Shown here in pieces: positions 17,550-25,693 of a stretch of DNA of 64,000 bases; position 1 is the first letter of the stretch, and each line of letters begins with the position of its first letter. The notes beneath the pieces are model-generated. The model was given only the letters and a program-made list of their open reading frames with translations, was not told the origin of the DNA and ran no database searches. The stretch lies in the NCBI RefSeq assembly GCF_016107305.1, contig NZ_RCVR01000016.1, forward strand, positions 56,456 through 120,455, given 5' to 3'. The position numbers and the translations under genes are program-made. Source of the stretch: Roseomonas sp. KE2513. GTDB lineage: Bacteria > Pseudomonadota > Alphaproteobacteria > Acetobacterales > Acetobacteraceae.

Positions 17550-17560
17550 CCATCGGCCTG

Positions 17561-17590
17561 CTTGCCCCCTGCGCGAAGGCGCTGGGCAAG
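17561..17590 (+). terminator. Candidate terminator after the ugp operon
   Basis: An imperfect hairpin 11 bases after the stop: outer arms CTTGCCC (17561-17567) and GGGCAAG (17584-17590), inner arms GCGC and GCGC around a GAAG loop. A short TCTT follows. The position directly after the last gene supports a terminator; the weak T-tract lowers certainty. Confidence 0.5.
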
Positions 17591-18016
17591 TCTTGATGGT
17601 TCGGGCGACGACACCCGCCTCCGCGCCGTCCTTGCTGACGCAGTCCTGCTTGCTGTCAGCTCGCAAGATCCGCCGTATCGCAATCGTGCTCACGGGCAGC
17701 AGAGGAAGTTGGAACGGCGCGGTGCCACCCGACGGACCCAGCCGTCCCCGACAAGAGGTGTTCAGCACCAAGCGACGTTCGTTGATCTCTATCGAATGGG
17801 TGCGGAGTCCCGAAGACCAAGCAGACCCCGTTGAAACAGCGCCTCACCTGTCTTGTTGCGGCGCAGCATTTCTCTTGCTAAGATCAGCCTATTCACCCAG
17901 GACCCGGTGTAACTCCGGGTGGCTCTTCCGGCCGCCGATCCGCCGGATAACGCACAAGACGCGATTATTGGGGGGCACCGAGCAGTGCTCCTTTGCGCCA
18001 GTTGCGGACCTTCCTC
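17591..18016. other. Intergenic stretch upstream of SulP gene
   Basis: No coding sequence is supported. It contains moderately AT-rich patches (around 17790-17900) that could hold a promoter for the SulP gene, but I see no clear -35/-10 pair. No repeats or RNA gene recognised. Confidence 0.4.
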
Positions 18017-19492
18017 ATGAAATACAGCCTCACCTCCCACGACTGGACTGAATGGTTCAGCGGAATGGCCCGCCTGCGTCAGGATGTTCTCGCAGGCATG
18101 GTCGGCACTTTCGCGCTTATCCCCGAGGTCATTGCCTTCTCCTTCGTCGCCGGCGTGGATCCGCAGGTCGGTCTCTTCGCCTCCTTCGTCATCGGCGTCG
18201 TGATCGCCTTTGCCGGCGGCAGGCCGGCCATGATCTCCGGCGCGGCGGGCTCGGTCGCATTGGTTGCGGCGGCCCTGGTGGCGAGTCACGGACTGCAATA
18301 CCTCCTTGCGGCCACGGTGCTCACCGGCGTGTTCCAGATCGTCTTCGGCCTTCTCCGGCTCGATGTGCTGATGCGCTTTGTGTCCCGTTCCGTCCGCACG
18401 GGCTTCGTCAACGCCCTGGCCATTCTCATCTTCTCGGCGCAACTGCCGCAGATGCTGGGTGTCACCTGGCATACCTACGCGCTGATCGGCGCCGGTCTGG
18501 CCATCATCTATCTCGTGCCGCGCCTGACGACCGCTATTCCCTCACCCTTGATCTGCATCCTGTTGCTGACGGGCTTCACCATGCTGGTGCCCATGCCCGT
18601 GACGACCGTGGCCTCGCTCGGCCGTCTGCCGGATTCCCTACCCTCTCTCCTCATCCCGCAGGTGCCTTTCAGCCTGGATACGCTGACGATCATCGCCCCC
18701 TACGCTCTGGCCATGGCCGCGGTGGGGCTGCTGGAGTCCATGATGACAGCCAGTGTGGTGGACGATCTGACCGATACGACCAGCTCGAAGGCGCGCGAGT
18801 GTGCCGGCCTGGGGTTGGCCAATCTCTCGGCCGGTCTCTTTGGGGGCATCGCCGGCTGCGGCATGATCGGGCAGACCGTGGGCAATGTCCGGTTCGGCGG
18901 CCGCGGCCGCGTCTCGACGCTGACCGCCGGCGTGTTCCTGATGGTGCTGATGGTGCTGCTGCGCCCCTGGATGGCGCAGGTGCCGGTGGCCGCGCTGGTC
19001 GCCATCATGATCATGGTCTCGATCGAGACCTTCTCCTGGTCCTCGCTGCGCGAGCTGTCGCGGCAGCCCCGGATGTCGGGCCTGGTGATGCTGGCAACGG
19101 TGGCGGTGACCGTGCTCACCCACAACCTCGCCGCCGGCGTGACGGTCGGCGTGCTGCTCAGCGGCGTGTTCTTCGCGTTCAAGGTCACGCAGCTGATGAG
19201 CGTGAGCAGCGAGTACGAAGCGGCCACCGACACCCGGACCTACCACGTCATGGGACAGGTCTTCTTCGCCAGCGCCGACATCATGGCCGACGAGTTCGAC
19301 ATGCGGGATGCCGCCCGGCGGGTACGCATCGATCTCACCGCCGCGCATCTATGGGATGTCACGGCGGTCGGTGCGCTGGAGAACGTGGTGAGCAAGTTGC
19401 GGCGCCACGGCGCGGCCGTTGATGTCATCGGGCTGAACACGGCAAGCGCCATCCTCGTGGACCGCTTCGGTCCCACCATCCGGCCCGGCTAG
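18017..19492 (+). CDS. SulP family anion transporter with STAS domain
   Basis: A 491-residue inner-membrane protein. About residues 15-390 form the SulP transport domain with roughly 10-12 hydrophobic segments; ALIPEVIAFSFVAGVDPQVGLFAS is the classic first-helix signature (the bicarbonate/sulfate site region). A STAS-like domain closes the protein (ADEFDMRDAARRVRIDL onward). The family carries sulfate, bicarbonate or organic anions. The GGIAGCGMIGQT segment is typical of bacterial members. ATG 18017 is chosen; a TTG eight codons upstream is possible. It is a single gene, with no carbonic anhydrase or sulfate assimilation gene beside it, so the substrate stays open. Confidence 0.9.
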   Translation: MKYSLTSHDWTEWFSGMARLRQDVLAGMVGTFALIPEVIAFSFVAGVDPQVGLFASFVIGVVIAFAGGRPAMISGAAGSVALVAAALVASHGLQYLLAATVLTGVFQIVFGLLRLDVLMRFVSRSVRTGFVNALAILIFSAQLPQMLGVTWHTYALIGAGLAIIYLVPRLTTAIPSPLICILLLTGFTMLVPMPVTTVASLGRLPDSLPSLLIPQVPFSLDTLTIIAPYALAMAAVGLLESMMTASVVDDLTDTTSSKARECAGLGLANLSAGLFGGIAGCGMIGQTVGNVRFGGRGRVSTLTAGVFLMVLMVLLRPWMAQVPVAALVAIMIMVSIETFSWSSLRELSRQPRMSGLVMLATVAVTVLTHNLAAGVTVGVLLSGVFFAFKVTQLMSVSSEYEAATDTRTYHVMGQVFFASADIMADEFDMRDAARRVRIDLTAAHLWDVTAVGALENVVSKLRRHGAAVDVIGLNTASAILVDRFGPTIRPG

Positions 19493-19516
19493 GGGCGTGC
19501 TCGACCGGTCGCCCCT
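19491..19516. terminator. Candidate bidirectional terminator
   Basis: AGGGGCG (19491-19497) pairs perfectly with CGCCCCT (19510-19516) across a 12-base loop. It spans the stop codon of the SulP gene and lies in front of the stop of the convergent Bug gene at 19554. No T-run is present. Confidence 0.35.
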
Positions 19517-19553
19517 GGAGGCGGCCTCGAGGGTTCGCCGGGCTGGAGTGGCG

Positions 19554-20519
19554 CTACTGCTTCGGCACCCCGGCCGCTGAGGCAATGCCCTCGACGAGCC
19601 GGATCTGCTCGGGCAGGGCCGCGGCGAGCGCCGCGCCGCCGACGAGATCGGGGATGAGGCCGGCACCAAGCATGCGTTCCGTCATCGCCGGGGTGGCAAG
19701 TCTCTGCCTAAGGGTGCGCTCGATCGTCAGCACGGCTTCATTCGGGGTGTTCGCCGGCGCGAAGATGCCGATCCAGGCCGGAAACTCCAGGCCAGGCAGG
19801 CCGGCCTCCGCCACCGTCGGCACGTCCGGCAAGCCCGTGAAGCGCCTGGGCGTCATCACGGCGAGCGCCCGGATCTGCCCGGCGCGAACCTGAGGAGCCG
19901 CGTTCGAGATGGAGTCGAACATCACCTGCACCTGTCCGACGAGCAGGGCGGTCGAGGCCGGCACGGCCCCGTTGAACGGCACATGCAGCAGCTTCGTGCC
20001 GGTCCTCTCCTGAAAGAGCTCGCCCGCGAGGTGGAGGATTGTTCCCGTCCCCGACGACGCATAGGCGATGGTTTCGGGCGACTGCCTGGCTCGTTCGGCG
20101 AGTTCCCGCAGCGTCGTCACGGGCAGGGAGGGATGGGCCACGATGAGCACCGGTCCCTGCGCCACCAGGGAGACCGGCCTGAAGTCCCTGACCGGGTCGT
20201 AGGGCATCTCGGCGCGCACGACGGGCGCGATCACCTGGGTCGACGCGGAGGTGACCAGGAGCGTGTATCCGTCGGGCCTCGCCTTGGCCACGTAGTTCGC
20301 GCCGATGGTGCCTCCGGCACCCGGCCGGTTCTCGACGATGAAGAACTGGCCGAGCTCCTTCTGCAGTTCCTCCGCAGCCAGGCGAGCGACGAAATCCACC
20401 GGCGATCCCGGCGGAAACGGGTTGATGAGGCGAACACCGCGCGCCGGATACGTCTCGGCGGCAGCCAGGCTCGACCAGGCGGCCATGACGGCGCCGGCCA
20501 GCTTCGAGATCCACCTCAT
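19554..20519 (-). CDS. Bug/TctC family substrate-binding protein
   Basis: A 321-residue periplasmic receptor starting at ATG 20519, with a signal peptide ending near LAAAETYPA. Family marks: NPFPPGSPVDFVARL, FIVENRPGAGGTIGANYV, ARPDGYTLLVTSAST, HVPFNGAVPASTAL and LPDVPTVAEAGLPG. The start overlaps the stop of the upstream MmgE/PrpD gene by four bases, so it is the second gene of that operon. No TctA/TctB gene is near. The receptor likely imports the substrate that the PrpD-like enzyme and the neighbouring dehydrogenases process. Confidence 0.93.
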   Translation of the reverse strand: MRWISKLAGAVMAAWSSLAAAETYPARGVRLINPFPPGSPVDFVARLAAEELQKELGQFFIVENRPGAGGTIGANYVAKARPDGYTLLVTSASTQVIAPVVRAEMPYDPVRDFRPVSLVAQGPVLIVAHPSLPVTTLRELAERARQSPETIAYASSGTGTILHLAGELFQERTGTKLLHVPFNGAVPASTALLVGQVQVMFDSISNAAPQVRAGQIRALAVMTPRRFTGLPDVPTVAEAGLPGLEFPAWIGIFAPANTPNEAVLTIERTLRQRLATPAMTERMLGAGLIPDLVGGAALAAALPEQIRLVEGIASAAGVPKQ

Positions 20520-21952
20520 CGCGCCGCTCCTCCCACCCTGTCCTGTTTCCGACTCGCGGCCGTACCCGGTGGGGCGGTGAGTTGGCCGGTATCCGCCATC
20601 CTGGCCCCGGGCTGTTCCCGGCGCCCGTCCGCTTCGCCGGGCCATAGCCAGGCCGCCGCTTCCGGAATGGCCTGTACCTTCGCAAGAAGGGGAAACGGCC
20701 GGCGGAACCCGCTCTCGAAGGTGGCCAGACAGCCGGACAGCTTGGCCGCCACCGCTGCACGGGAGGGTGGATCCTGCGGCGAGCCGGGGATGACGCTGCG
20801 GGAGAAGCGGCCGATGCGCGCTCCCGCACCGTCCAGCACCTCCATCGTGACCTCGCCCGCGGTGATGTCCCCGCCGCTGTCACGGGCCGGATCCTCGGAA
20901 AGATCGATGCGGTCCAAAAGCTGGAGAATGTCGGGGCGCAGGGCGGCATCGTCGAAGTGGCCGAGGCCGGGGGCGCCGTCCAGCAGGGCGGCAGCGATGC
21001 AGTAAGGCCCGGAGAACTTGGCTTCCAATCCGTTCCGGGGCCGTGTGTAGCGCAGCACCTCCAGGCTCCGCTTCGGGGCCAGCAGCCGGAAGCGGGTGCC
21101 GCCTTCCGTCAGCCCGGCCCCGAGCGCCGAGCGGGCATCGAGAGCAAGGCCGATGAGGCGATGACTCGCGTAGCAGCACGGATAGAGCTTGAGGGCCAGG
21201 AGGTCCGGCCGTGCCTCGAAGGCTTCATCGCTCAGGTCGGCAATCCCGTCCCCGGTGCCGTAGAGGTCGGCATAACCACCGGGTGCGAAGACATCGGAGC
21301 TTCCCTCGAAGCCGGCCGCGGCCAGCCGGGCGGCACGGAATCCGGCCGCGGCCGCGAGTCCGGCCTGGGCCGGCTTCGCCATGGTGCCGAAGTTTACCCG
21401 GAGCCCCCCGGACTGCGCGGCGGCCAGGGCGAAGGCCGAGGCGAGCTGCCGCTCGTCGAGGCGCCGGAGGCGCCCGGCCGCCGCGGCGGCGGCAAAGGCA
21501 CCGATCGTCCCGGTGCCATGCCAGCCGCGGTGGTAGTGACCAGGGCCGACGCGCCTTGCAACGGCCAGAGCGGCAGTCAGGCCGGCCGCGAAGGCAGCAA
21601 GGATCTCCTCCGGATCGTCGTCGCGATCGGCACGGAGGATCGCCGGGAGGATGACCGCGCTCGGATGCGTTGCGCTATCGAGATAGACGTCGTCGAAGTC
21701 CAGGGCGTGCGCGGCGATGGCGTCGAGCATGACCGCCGCATCCTCGCCCTCCAGCGTGCTGCCGGACCAGGAGCGGGCGGCCCCGCCCGCATAGGCTCGC
21801 GTGGCGGCCGCGACGGCAGGCTCGGCCCAGCCGGCAGCCGCGACGCCGACCGTGTCCGCGATTGCCCGGCCGAGAAGATCACGGTGAGCGGCCTCTCCGC
21901 CGTCGCTGGCGCGCACCGCCGCCGACAGCTGCAGGATGAAGCTCAATGCCAC
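20516..21952 (-). CDS. MmgE/PrpD family protein
   Basis: A 478-residue member of the MmgE/PrpD family, which includes 2-methylcitrate dehydratase, cis-aconitate decarboxylase and immune-responsive gene 1. Hallmarks are the DTVGVAAAGW start, AHALDFDDVYLDSATHPSA (residues about 78-96, with the conserved His-x-Leu-Asp-Phe-Asp-Asp core), RRVGPGHYHRGWHGTGTIG and FGTMAKPAQAG. The GTG at 21952 is chosen because GGGGGA precedes it; an ATG at 22018 is possible but has no ribosome site. The enzyme probably dehydrates or isomerises a tricarboxylate-like acid. It is divergent from the Bug gene at 22093 with a shared control region. Confidence 0.87.
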   Translation of the reverse strand: MALSFILQLSAAVRASDGGEAAHRDLLGRAIADTVGVAAAGWAEPAVAAATRAYAGGAARSWSGSTLEGEDAAVMLDAIAAHALDFDDVYLDSATHPSAVILPAILRADRDDDPEEILAAFAAGLTAALAVARRVGPGHYHRGWHGTGTIGAFAAAAAAGRLRRLDERQLASAFALAAAQSGGLRVNFGTMAKPAQAGLAAAAGFRAARLAAAGFEGSSDVFAPGGYADLYGTGDGIADLSDEAFEARPDLLALKLYPCCYASHRLIGLALDARSALGAGLTEGGTRFRLLAPKRSLEVLRYTRPRNGLEAKFSGPYCIAAALLDGAPGLGHFDDAALRPDILQLLDRIDLSEDPARDSGGDITAGEVTMEVLDGAGARIGRFSRSVIPGSPQDPPSRAAVAAKLSGCLATFESGFRRPFPLLAKVQAIPEAAAWLWPGEADGRREQPGARMADTGQLTAPPGTAASRKQDRVGGAAR

Positions 21953-22010
21953 GTCGATCCCCCGATTGGTCGCAGGTCCGGCCCTTCGAAGAGCTGGCCT
22001 GCATTCTTCC

Positions 22011-22038
22011 TTGCGCATCCCGTAACACCATCTATCAT
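22011..22038 (+). promoter_or_regulatory. Candidate sigma70-type promoter for the Bug operon
   Basis: TTGCGC (22011-22016) and TATCAT (22033-22038) are separated by 16 bases and point toward the receptor gene at 22093. The palindromic operator at 22056 begins 17 bases after the -10, a position suited to repression. Confidence 0.4.
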
Positions 22039-22055
22039 GCCGTTCAACAGAACTA

Positions 22056-22074
22056 TTTTCCGGTGAACGGAAAA
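22056..22074. promoter_or_regulatory. Palindromic operator TTTTCCG-GTGAA-CGGAAAA (copy 1)
   Basis: A perfect 7-bp inverted repeat with a 5-base centre, 18 bases upstream of the GTG at 22093. An almost identical site (centre ATGAA) lies at 26739-26757 before the M29/NicX-like gene. Only the first base of the centre differs. The IclR gene at 23889-24692 lies between the two, so it is the likely binder. This is inference; the repeat itself is seen directly. Confidence 0.6.
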
Positions 22075-22092
22075 GAGTGGGAGGTTTTCATC

Positions 22093-23064
22093 GTGTACCG
22101 ACGCGCCCTGGCTCGGCTTGCAGCATCCGGCGTCCTTGGTAGCGCTCTGGCCCCCAACGCATGGGCGCAGGCCTACCCGAGCAAACCTATCAGCATCGTC
22201 GTGCCCTTTCCGCCGGGCGGCGGCACTGACGTGCTGATCCGACTCATGACCGAGCGGCTAGGAGAACTGCTCGGCCAGCCTGTGGTCGTGGACAACCGGC
22301 CGGGCGCGACCGGCAGCATCGGCAATGACCGTGTCGCGAAGGCGCCGCCGGACGGGTACACGCTGCTGGCCCAGGCCTCCATCATCGGCGTCTTCCCGCA
22401 CATGCTGCCTGGCCTGCTCTACAATCCGCTCCGGGACTTCGCGGCCATCGGCATGATCGGCGAGACGCCCACGGTCTTCGTCGCGCATCCCGACTTTCCG
22501 GCCTTGGTCCTGAAGGATCTCGTGCAGGCTTCCAGGCGCAAGCCACTGACCTTCGGCACGGCCGGGATCGGGTCACCGCAGCATCTCGGCACCGAGAGAA
22601 TGACGCGGGAACTCGGCATTGCCGCCGAGCACGTTCCCTACCGGGGCACGGCGCCCGCCGTAACGGACCTGCTGGGTCGACAGATCGACTTCGCCGCCTT
22701 CAGCCTCAGCTCCGTCCTGCCGCTCATCCGCGAGGGCAAGGTCAAGGCGCTCGCGATCCACCGCTCGCAGCGCTCGACGCTCGCGCCCGAGATCCCGGCC
22801 GCCGCGGAGCAGGGGGTGAACGACGCGGGCTCCAGCGTGCGCTTCCTGCTGCTCGCGCCCGCCCGGACGCCTGAGCCCACGATCGCGCGCCTGAACGCGA
22901 CGCTCAACGCCGTCCTGCGTGTTCCGGATGTCGCCAAGGGGTTTGCCGACCGCGGCTACGAGGTTATCGCCTCCACGCCGGAGGTCGCGCAGGCCGATAT
23001 CGCCGAGCAGGAACGAATCTGGGCGCCGGTCGTGCGACAGCTCGGCATCTCGATCACTGATTAG
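22093..23064 (+). CDS. Bug/TctC family substrate-binding protein
   Basis: A 323-residue receptor. The GTG at 22093 has GGGAGG (22078-22083) upstream and gives a normal signal peptide (YRRALARLAASGVLGSALAPNAWAQ). Signatures: VVPFPPGGGTDVLIRLM, VVVDNRPGATGSIGNDRV, PPDGYTLLAQAS, HVPYRGTAPAVTDLLG. The operator at 22056-22074 lies just upstream of its ribosome site. It is followed after 31 bases by an SDR gene. It is the fourth Bug gene in the window and the second in this block, with a partner receptor at 19554 on the other strand. Confidence 0.93.
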   Translation: MYRRALARLAASGVLGSALAPNAWAQAYPSKPISIVVPFPPGGGTDVLIRLMTERLGELLGQPVVVDNRPGATGSIGNDRVAKAPPDGYTLLAQASIIGVFPHMLPGLLYNPLRDFAAIGMIGETPTVFVAHPDFPALVLKDLVQASRRKPLTFGTAGIGSPQHLGTERMTRELGIAAEHVPYRGTAPAVTDLLGRQIDFAAFSLSSVLPLIREGKVKALAIHRSQRSTLAPEIPAAAEQGVNDAGSSVRFLLLAPARTPEPTIARLNATLNAVLRVPDVAKGFADRGYEVIASTPEVAQADIAEQERIWAPVVRQLGISITD

Positions 23065-23095
23065 GGTGCGGAGCGCAGGAACTGGGGGAGGGAGC

Positions 23096-23881
23096 ATGTC
23101 GCCGGACCTGAAAGGAAGAGTCGCGATCGTGACCGGCGGCGGAGGAGGAATCGGCCGCGCCACAGCCTTGCTGTTCCGCCAGCACGGAGCCCGCTTGGCG
23201 CTGTTCGACCGGAGCGAGGAAAGCCTGCGGGCGGCCTCCGGCGAGGACGACGGCACGATGACGGCCGTGGTGGACGTGACCGATGCGGCCGCCGTCGCCG
23301 CGGCCTGCGCGCGGGTGGAGGAGCGGTTCGGCCGGATCGACATCCTCGTCAACGTCGCCGGCGGCGGCCTGCCGCGGACGCTTGACGCCACGCCGGCCGC
23401 CGACTGGGACCGGATCGTCGCCCTCAACCTGAGCGCGCCTTTCTATTGCATCCAGGCCGCCGCGCCGGCAATGCGGCGGGCCGGGGGAGGTGCCGTGGTG
23501 ACTGTCTCCTCCCTTGCCGCGCTGCAGATCTCGCTGAACAACGGGGCGAGCTACACTTCCGCGAAGTCCGGCGTGCTCGGCCTCACCCGGCACGCCGCTT
23601 TCGAGTTGGCGCGCGACCGCATCCGGGTGAACGCGGTGCTTCCAGGTCCCATTATGACGCCGCAGATGGACGCGAAGATCGATCCGGCGACGCGCGAGGC
23701 GATCCCGCGCAAGGTGCCGCTCGGCCGCTGGCTCACGCCGGAGGAGGTGGCGGCGCCGATCCTCTTCCTGTGCTCCGACGCGGCTTCCGGATGCACCGGC
23801 ACGCATCTCGTCGTGGATGGGGGCCTGCACATCGGCTCGCCGACCGATGCGGCGACGTATTTCGCGCGACGCGACGGCTGA
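23096..23881 (+). CDS. SDR family NAD(P)-dependent oxidoreductase
   Basis: A 261-residue classical short-chain dehydrogenase. Cofactor motif TGGGGGIGRA (residues 13-22), NVAG (about 84-87), catalytic Ser in VTVSSLAAL (about 137-145), and the YTSAKSG active-site Tyr-x-x-x-Lys. The C-terminus LVVDGGLHIG is typical of FabG-like members. It oxidises or reduces a hydroxy/keto group; the substrate should relate to the carboxylate imported by the adjacent Bug receptors. The ATG at 23096 has GGGGGAGGG upstream. It ends seven bases before the convergent IclR gene, with a hairpin covering both stops. Confidence 0.92.
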   Translation: MSPDLKGRVAIVTGGGGGIGRATALLFRQHGARLALFDRSEESLRAASGEDDGTMTAVVDVTDAAAVAAACARVEERFGRIDILVNVAGGGLPRTLDATPAADWDRIVALNLSAPFYCIQAAAPAMRRAGGGAVVTVSSLAALQISLNNGASYTSAKSGVLGLTRHAAFELARDRIRVNAVLPGPIMTPQMDAKIDPATREAIPRKVPLGRWLTPEEVAAPILFLCSDAASGCTGTHLVVDGGLHIGSPTDAATYFARRDG

Positions 23882-23894
23882 AGGGGCGTCAGCC
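23876..23894. terminator. Candidate bidirectional hairpin terminator
   Basis: GGCTGA (23876-23881) pairs perfectly with TCAGCC (23889-23894), loop of seven bases. The arms include the stop codons of the SDR gene and of the convergent IclR gene. Stem is short and no T-run follows. Confidence 0.35.
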
Positions 23895-24692
23895 CGCGAC
23901 GGGTGGGTATGCGCCCTTGTAGCCCAGCGCGCGGCTCAGCAGTTCGGCCTGCTGCTTCAGAAGATGGGTCAGCACCGGTTCCTGCGCGGCCTCGAAGCGC
24001 ATCTGCGGGATCGTGAGGCACAGGCTGCCGACCACCTTGTCACCCTTCATGAGCACAGGGGCCCCGAGCCCCACCGCCCCTGGGATCTTCTCGCCCCAGG
24101 AAACGGCGTAGCCCCGCGCACGGATGGAGCGGAGGTCGGCGCGCAGCTGGTCGCGCGGTGGGGCAGGGCGGCCGTCCGCCGGCGACGGCGTGCCCAGTGC
24201 CATGGCCGCCTCCTGCTCCGCCTCCGGCAGGAAGGCGAGGACTGAGCGGCCCGTCGCGCCCCAGAGCAGGCTGTGCGCCGCATAGATCTGCAACTCATAG
24301 CGGAGCGGATGAGACGAGTTGATGCCCTCGAGCACGCTGACCTGGTGTGTGGAGGGGAGGTGCACGACGAAGAGGCAGGCCTCGTTGCAGCGGTCCACCA
24401 CCGCCTGCACGAAGGGGCGCGCGATCGCCTTCAGGCTGGAGCTGGTCGCAATGAGGGAGCTGATCCGGATCAGCTCCACACCGACTTGGTAGCGGCGCGA
24501 GGCGGGATCGTGCTGCACGATCCCCTCGGCGATCAGAAGCTGGAGCAGGCGGTGAACGGTGCTGGCGGGGAGCTGCAGCCGGTCTGAGATCTGGGTGACG
24601 GTGACCTCGCCACCCGCCTCCGCCAGGAAGCGGAGCAGCCGCACGACGCGCAGCACCGTGCCGACCGACTTCGCCTCGCCTGTGTCCTCCAT
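23889..24692 (-). CDS. IclR family transcriptional regulator
   Basis: A 267-residue regulator. N-terminal winged HTH (about residues 12-70; VTQISDRLQLPASTVHRLLQLL), then the IclR effector domain, which includes EACLFVVHLPS, LLWGATGRSVLAFLPEAE and ISRARGYAVSWGEKIPG-like segments. ATG 24692 is preferred to an ATG 69 bases upstream because it places the HTH normally. It lies in the middle of the catabolic block and is flanked by two copies of one palindrome (22056 and 26739), each next to a promoter of a block gene. It probably represses them until the substrate or a catabolite is present. Confidence 0.9.
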   Translation of the reverse strand: MEDTGEAKSVGTVLRVVRLLRFLAEAGGEVTVTQISDRLQLPASTVHRLLQLLIAEGIVQHDPASRRYQVGVELIRISSLIATSSSLKAIARPFVQAVVDRCNEACLFVVHLPSTHQVSVLEGINSSHPLRYELQIYAAHSLLWGATGRSVLAFLPEAEQEAAMALGTPSPADGRPAPPRDQLRADLRSIRARGYAVSWGEKIPGAVGLGAPVLMKGDKVVGSLCLTIPQMRFEAAQEPVLTHLLKQQAELLSRALGYKGAYPPVAG

Positions 24693-24768
24693 CCTCGCCG
24701 GCCCCCTGGAGGCACGGAAAGCCACCTCGGATGCGATAGGAGAAAGCCTCCTGCCGTTCAAGGGCTTC

Positions 24769-25686
24769 TCAGGCGCCCGAGGGCGCGGCCCTGCCCTTCA
24801 CCTGCACGCCGGCCCATGCCTCGAAGTGTCGGACGAGCTCCGAATAGTCCTGGTCGGGCGCGCCCTGCGAGACACCGTAGTTCCAGAGCGTCGAGACGTG
24901 GTCGCCGACGAAGGTCGGCATACCCAGCGACCGGCCGAGCTCGCGGTAGAGGTCGATGTCCTTCGTCCCGATCGCCAGCGGCCCGCCGTAGTCGAAGCTG
25001 CGCGGCAGCACGGCGCGCGGGAACTTGTCCGCGGTGGCCGAGTTGCGCCCCGTGCCGGCATTCACGACATCCACCAGCGTGTCCGCGTCCAACCCCGCCT
25101 TGACCCCCAGGACGATCGCCTCGCAGGCCGCGAGCATGCCCGCGAAGGAGATGAGATTGTTCACGAGCTTGGCGACCTGCGCGAGGCCCGGCGCATCGCC
25201 AACCACAAGCACGCGGCGCGCGAGGTCGGCCAGCACCGGAGCGAGCCGCGCTTGCGCCGCGGCCGATGCCGCGAGAATGGTGGTGAGATTGCCTTCCGCC
25301 GCCCAGGCCGGTCCGCCGCTCACGGGCATATCGGCAAGCTCGATGCCCGTTCCGTCCAGGCCGCGGACGATGGCCGTGATGGTCGGCTGCCCGATGGTGG
25401 AGGCCTCTACATAGACCTGCACGGCACCGCCGCGCGCAACGCCGTCCTCGCCCAGCGCGACCGCGAGGCTGGCTTCGCGAGAGGGCAGGCAGGCAAAGAC
25501 GATGGCGGCCTGGTCGGCAACCGCTCGCGGCGACGGCACCGCCTCTGCGCCCCGTGCCACCAGGGGCGCGACCGCGGCGGGATCGGGGTCGTAGACGGCG
25601 AGGGAATAACCCGTGTCGAGCAGGCGTGCACACATGGCGCCGCCCATGTGCCCGCACCCGACAAACCCGATCCGCTCCGCTGGCAT
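24769..25686 (-). CDS. NAD(P)-dependent oxidoreductase, 3-hydroxyisobutyrate dehydrogenase family
   Basis: A 305-residue beta-hydroxyacid dehydrogenase. N-terminal Rossmann motif IGFVGCGHMGGAM (residues 5-17); the substrate motif DMPVSGGPAWA (about 119-129) is the family's D-x-P-V-S-G-G; VAKLVNNLISFA carries the catalytic Lys; KDIDLYRELG closes the helical domain. It oxidises a 3-hydroxy acid such as 3-hydroxyisobutyrate, tartronate semialdehyde reduction products, or D-glycerate. The start at 25686 is seven bases after the stop of the M29/NicX-like gene, so both are one operon. Confidence 0.92.
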   Translation of the reverse strand: MPAERIGFVGCGHMGGAMCARLLDTGYSLAVYDPDPAAVAPLVARGAEAVPSPRAVADQAAIVFACLPSREASLAVALGEDGVARGGAVQVYVEASTIGQPTITAIVRGLDGTGIELADMPVSGGPAWAAEGNLTTILAASAAAQARLAPVLADLARRVLVVGDAPGLAQVAKLVNNLISFAGMLAACEAIVLGVKAGLDADTLVDVVNAGTGRNSATADKFPRAVLPRSFDYGGPLAIGTKDIDLYRELGRSLGMPTFVGDHVSTLWNYGVSQGAPDQDYSELVRHFEAWAGVQVKGRAAPSGA

Positions 25687-25693
25687 CGTTGCG

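Noticed and set aside
22056..22074. The palindrome as a transcription terminator
   Set aside because: It lies before, not after, a gene, lacks a following T-run, and a near-identical copy stands before another gene, so an operator is the better reading.
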